DNA of 64,000 nucleotides from Udaeobacter sp963725505 (lineage in GTDB: Bacteria > Verrucomicrobiota > Verrucomicrobiia > Chthoniobacterales > UBA10450), in assembly GCA_963725505.1 (NCBI GenBank), contig CAVRYN010000006.1, positions 191,266 to 255,265 on the forward strand, written 5' to 3'. Shown one piece after another: positions 62,167 to 64,000 of the stretch. The notes beneath the pieces were generated by a model. It was not told where the DNA came from, did not search any database, and saw nothing but the letters and a program-made list of their open reading frames with translations. Position numbers and translations under genes: made by a program. Every line of letters begins with the position of its first letter. Position 1 is the stretch's first letter.

Positions 62167-62499
62167 TCATGGGATGGCCGAGAGGGCGGCGGTTATCATG
62201 ATGCCGATGACGCCGTTGATGAAGCCGTCGAAGGCAGCGTGGGCCAGACCTGCTTCCTTTAATGCATCCATCTTGGCCAGATCGCCCTCGTCCTGCATCA
62301 GATCCTTGAACTGATCGAGGGTGATCTGTCCCATAGCCAATTGCTGAGTATAAGTCGTCAAATCCGCTTTCGCGGCGGTCAGGAATGCCTTTCCGTCGGC
62401 GATAGCCTGTGTTTTGTAAGTAGTGAACGTCGTTTCAGCCAAATGAATGATTCCCTGTTCGGCGGTTCGTAGGATTTTGTTAACGTCAATGTTTGCCAT
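62167..62499 (-). CDS. Hypothetical helical protein
   Basis: 110 residues, mostly helical and acidic, with a hydrophobic C-terminus (AFDGFINGVIGIMITAALSAIP) that could be one TM segment. Not recognised. Part of the minus-strand hydrolase cluster. Confidence 0.6.
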   Translation of the reverse strand: MANIDVNKILRTAEQGIIHLAETTFTTYKTQAIADGKAFLTAAKADLTTYTQQLAMGQITLDQFKDLMQDEGDLAKMDALKEAGLAHAAFDGFINGVIGIMITAALSAIP

Positions 62500-62520
62500 C
62501 TCTGCGCTGTCCGGTTGAGT

Positions 62521-63000
62521 TTACTGAGCTTGGGGTGTTTTAATCTTTCCGCTTTCCAATTGGATAATGTCGTCAAACTCTCTGCCGACATGTGCCTTTT
62601 TGTCGTTAATAAAGGTGGAATTGAGTGTGCCCGACGTTTTCCAACTCGTTAGAAACCTATTCAAGATTCCGTTTGGCCCACGCAAGACGTCCCAAGAGGT
62701 CATGGTTATCTGATTGAGGGGACGTCCCTTGTCATATTCATAGGCTTTATCCAGTTCAAGATTTAGGGCCGTGATGTCCTTGGTGTGGCTGGAGTACGAG
62801 TCCGTCGCCTTGTCCATCAGGGCAAGCGTATCGACTTTCGCATTCGTGGCGTGCTCGTATGCAGCTTGATCGTAGGTTGAGATCGTGCTGCAGGCGACGA
62901 GGAGAGCGGTCGCCACTAACAGGGCGCCCGCGAAAATTGATCTCGTTCCGATGCCTCTATTTGGAGTGAGGATGCCGGGTGAAAAGAAATTAGTTTTCAT
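62521..63000 (-). CDS. Lipoprotein of unknown function
   Basis: About 159 residues from ATG 63000. Signal sequence with lipobox LLVAC, mature N-terminus STISTYDQAAYEHATNAKVDTLALMDKATDSY, a helical body. Starts four bases after the lipase stop and is probably co-translated with it. Not recognised. Confidence 0.75.
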   Translation of the reverse strand: MKTNFFSPGILTPNRGIGTRSIFAGALLVATALLVACSTISTYDQAAYEHATNAKVDTLALMDKATDSYSSHTKDITALNLELDKAYEYDKGRPLNQITMTSWDVLRGPNGILNRFLTSWKTSGTLNSTFINDKKAHVGREFDDIIQLESGKIKTPQAQ

Positions 63001-63004
63001 TTCC

Positions 63005-64000
63005 TTACAGCTGGAGCGCGGCGAGGGCGGCAGCCTGACTCTCGACCAGCTGCTGATAGCCATCCATCGCGTGGTCGCCTACATCGGTGCGAACATTCGC
63101 GGCGATGCTAAAGAAGTCTTGGAAGCTCTCAATCGTGCGGGAAAGAAAGCTCGTCCATTCTGTGCTTTCAAGGCGTGGAATTCCGCTGCTGTCAAAGTGT
63201 ATCATTCGTCCGACGTCGGAGTAATCCCAACCACGGAAAGGAACTCGTGGAACCAAATCTCGTTTGTTGACGAAGCGGTAGGTTTTAAGATGAAGCAGTT
63301 GATCGTAGTTTCCGCAGAAAGGAAGTAAGCCGATCCGCGGTTGCCCGAATGTATAAATTCCGTTGATCGGACGAATCACATTGTGGGGCAGCATCGAAAA
63401 CGCAGCCCCGGCCAGCACGGCAAGCGCAGCGCCTAAGCTGTGACCAGTGATCCAAAACGTACGCTGTGGAGTGGTCGCCAAGGTCGCGAGGTTCACGTCT
63501 TCGGCGGGACGCGGTGCGACGACCTCGAGCGCGGCATTTATATCGTCCCACGCGTCGCGCAAGGCGTGCCCAAAGCCGGCATGTACATCGCCCACTTCCG
63601 GGCCGCCTTCGAAAAGCCAATTGAACCGAACTGGCGTGGCCTGAAGGTCGTCCATCCAATCTTTGGTATCGAGCGTGCCGCGAAAGGCGAGGATCGCGAA
63701 TTTGTCGCAACTGGCTGCGAAAGCATGAAGACCGGCGAAATCCTCAGTGAGGTCGATCCATTGGAAGTTCGGAAGACCGATCTGCGCCATCTTCGCTTGA
63801 GCGCCGGTCTCATTCAGATAGGCGGCTTGCGATGCCTGCGCGAGGAGCAGCGCGTTGGGAACGCTGAACGCAGTGGCCTGGGATTCAAAGGCGGGTGTAG
63901 GCAGACTGCAATAACAGCAAAACCACGCCTCTTTGCCTATCGGGGGTAGACCCTGATTTTTTAAAAGTTTTTCTCGAACTTCCGTCGGCAAATCGAGTAT
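63005..64000 (-). CDS. Class 3 lipase, possibly truncated at window end
   Basis: At least 328 residues; the frame stays open to the last base, and the nearest start is TTG at 63991. Alpha/beta hydrolase of the fungal-lipase type: FAILAFRGT (oxyanion), GHAGFGHAL-type VHAGFGHALRDAW, nucleophile GHSLGAALAVLAG (Ser near 186), YTFGQPRIG and a C-terminal His candidate in RMIHFD. No signal peptide in the visible part. First gene of the minus-strand cluster as far as seen. Confidence 0.9.
   Translation of the reverse strand: MLDLPTEVREKLLKNQGLPPIGKEAWFCCYCSLPTPAFESQATAFSVPNALLLAQASQAAYLNETGAQAKMAQIGLPNFQWIDLTEDFAGLHAFAASCDKFAILAFRGTLDTKDWMDDLQATPVRFNWLFEGGPEVGDVHAGFGHALRDAWDDINAALEVVAPRPAEDVNLATLATTPQRTFWITGHSLGAALAVLAGAAFSMLPHNVIRPINGIYTFGQPRIGLLPFCGNYDQLLHLKTYRFVNKRDLVPRVPFRGWDYSDVGRMIHFDSSGIPRLESTEWTSFLSRTIESFQDFFSIAANVRTDVGDHAMDGYQQLVESQAAALAALQL

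Overview
This 64 kb window is a GC-rich, gene-dense bacterial chromosome segment. The content points to a Gram-negative, probably free-living soil or sediment heterotroph: an LpxL-type lipid A acyltransferase, a sigma-54 activator, squalene synthase, fumarylacetoacetase, branched-chain acyl-CoA catabolism and many secreted or lipid-anchored proteins. The gene repertoire and the very high load of intergenic palindromic repeats fit Verrucomicrobiota (Chthoniobacterales-like) best, but that is inference: no rRNA or other phylogenetic marker is present. No tRNA, rRNA, CRISPR array or intact transposase was seen.

Layout. 1-9.5 kb is an accessory, decayed stretch: a broken sortilin-type beta-propeller gene, a broken GNAT acetyltransferase, a cupin, an alpha/beta hydrolase with a leftover 3' copy, the remains of a restriction-modification-like island (methyltransferase N-terminus, zinc-ribbon protein, two nuclease-like genes), a broken membrane-anchored propeller gene and a broken cyclopropane-fatty-acid synthase. 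10-23 kb is mostly intact: RRM protein, infA, fatty acid desaturase, a GT4/GH130 pair, glutamate dehydrogenase and aldose epimerase. 23-30 kb holds the most interesting unit, a minus-strand operon encoding a parvulin-like chaperone, a double cNMP-binding/C39 peptidase/ABC exporter, an HlyD-type adaptor, a sigma-54 activator and two tiny proteins sharing a double-glycine leader motif, followed by a terminator. This looks like a complete peptide maturation and export system. 30-49 kb is housekeeping metabolism and repair: fahA, truA, ruvX, manC, hemW, squalene synthase, uracil-DNA glycosylase, queA, a thioesterase, GT4, opcA, zwf, a HAD phosphatase, glyA and a tyrosine phosphatase. 49-54.5 kb holds lipoproteins, a broken lpxL and two broken paralogous S74-domain surface proteins. 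54.5-58.7 kb carries acyl-CoA carboxylase and enoyl-CoA hydratase genes and a drug/metabolite transporter. 58.7-64 kb is a minus-strand cluster of predicted hydrolases: class 3 lipase, GH75-like chitosanase, and a papain-like protease next to a chagasin-type inhibitor of that protease class.

Two properties cut across the window. First, short palindromic repeats (terminal TGTAGC/GCTACA elements, a roughly 30 bp CCCGCCTTCGC element, and several paired-arm families) fill most intergenic gaps, supply stop and start codons, and sit in frame inside two genes. Second, at least fifteen reading-frame breaks were localised. Nearly all behave as a single extra base, and they hit even glyA, so a sequencing or assembly origin must be excluded before these genes are called pseudogenes.
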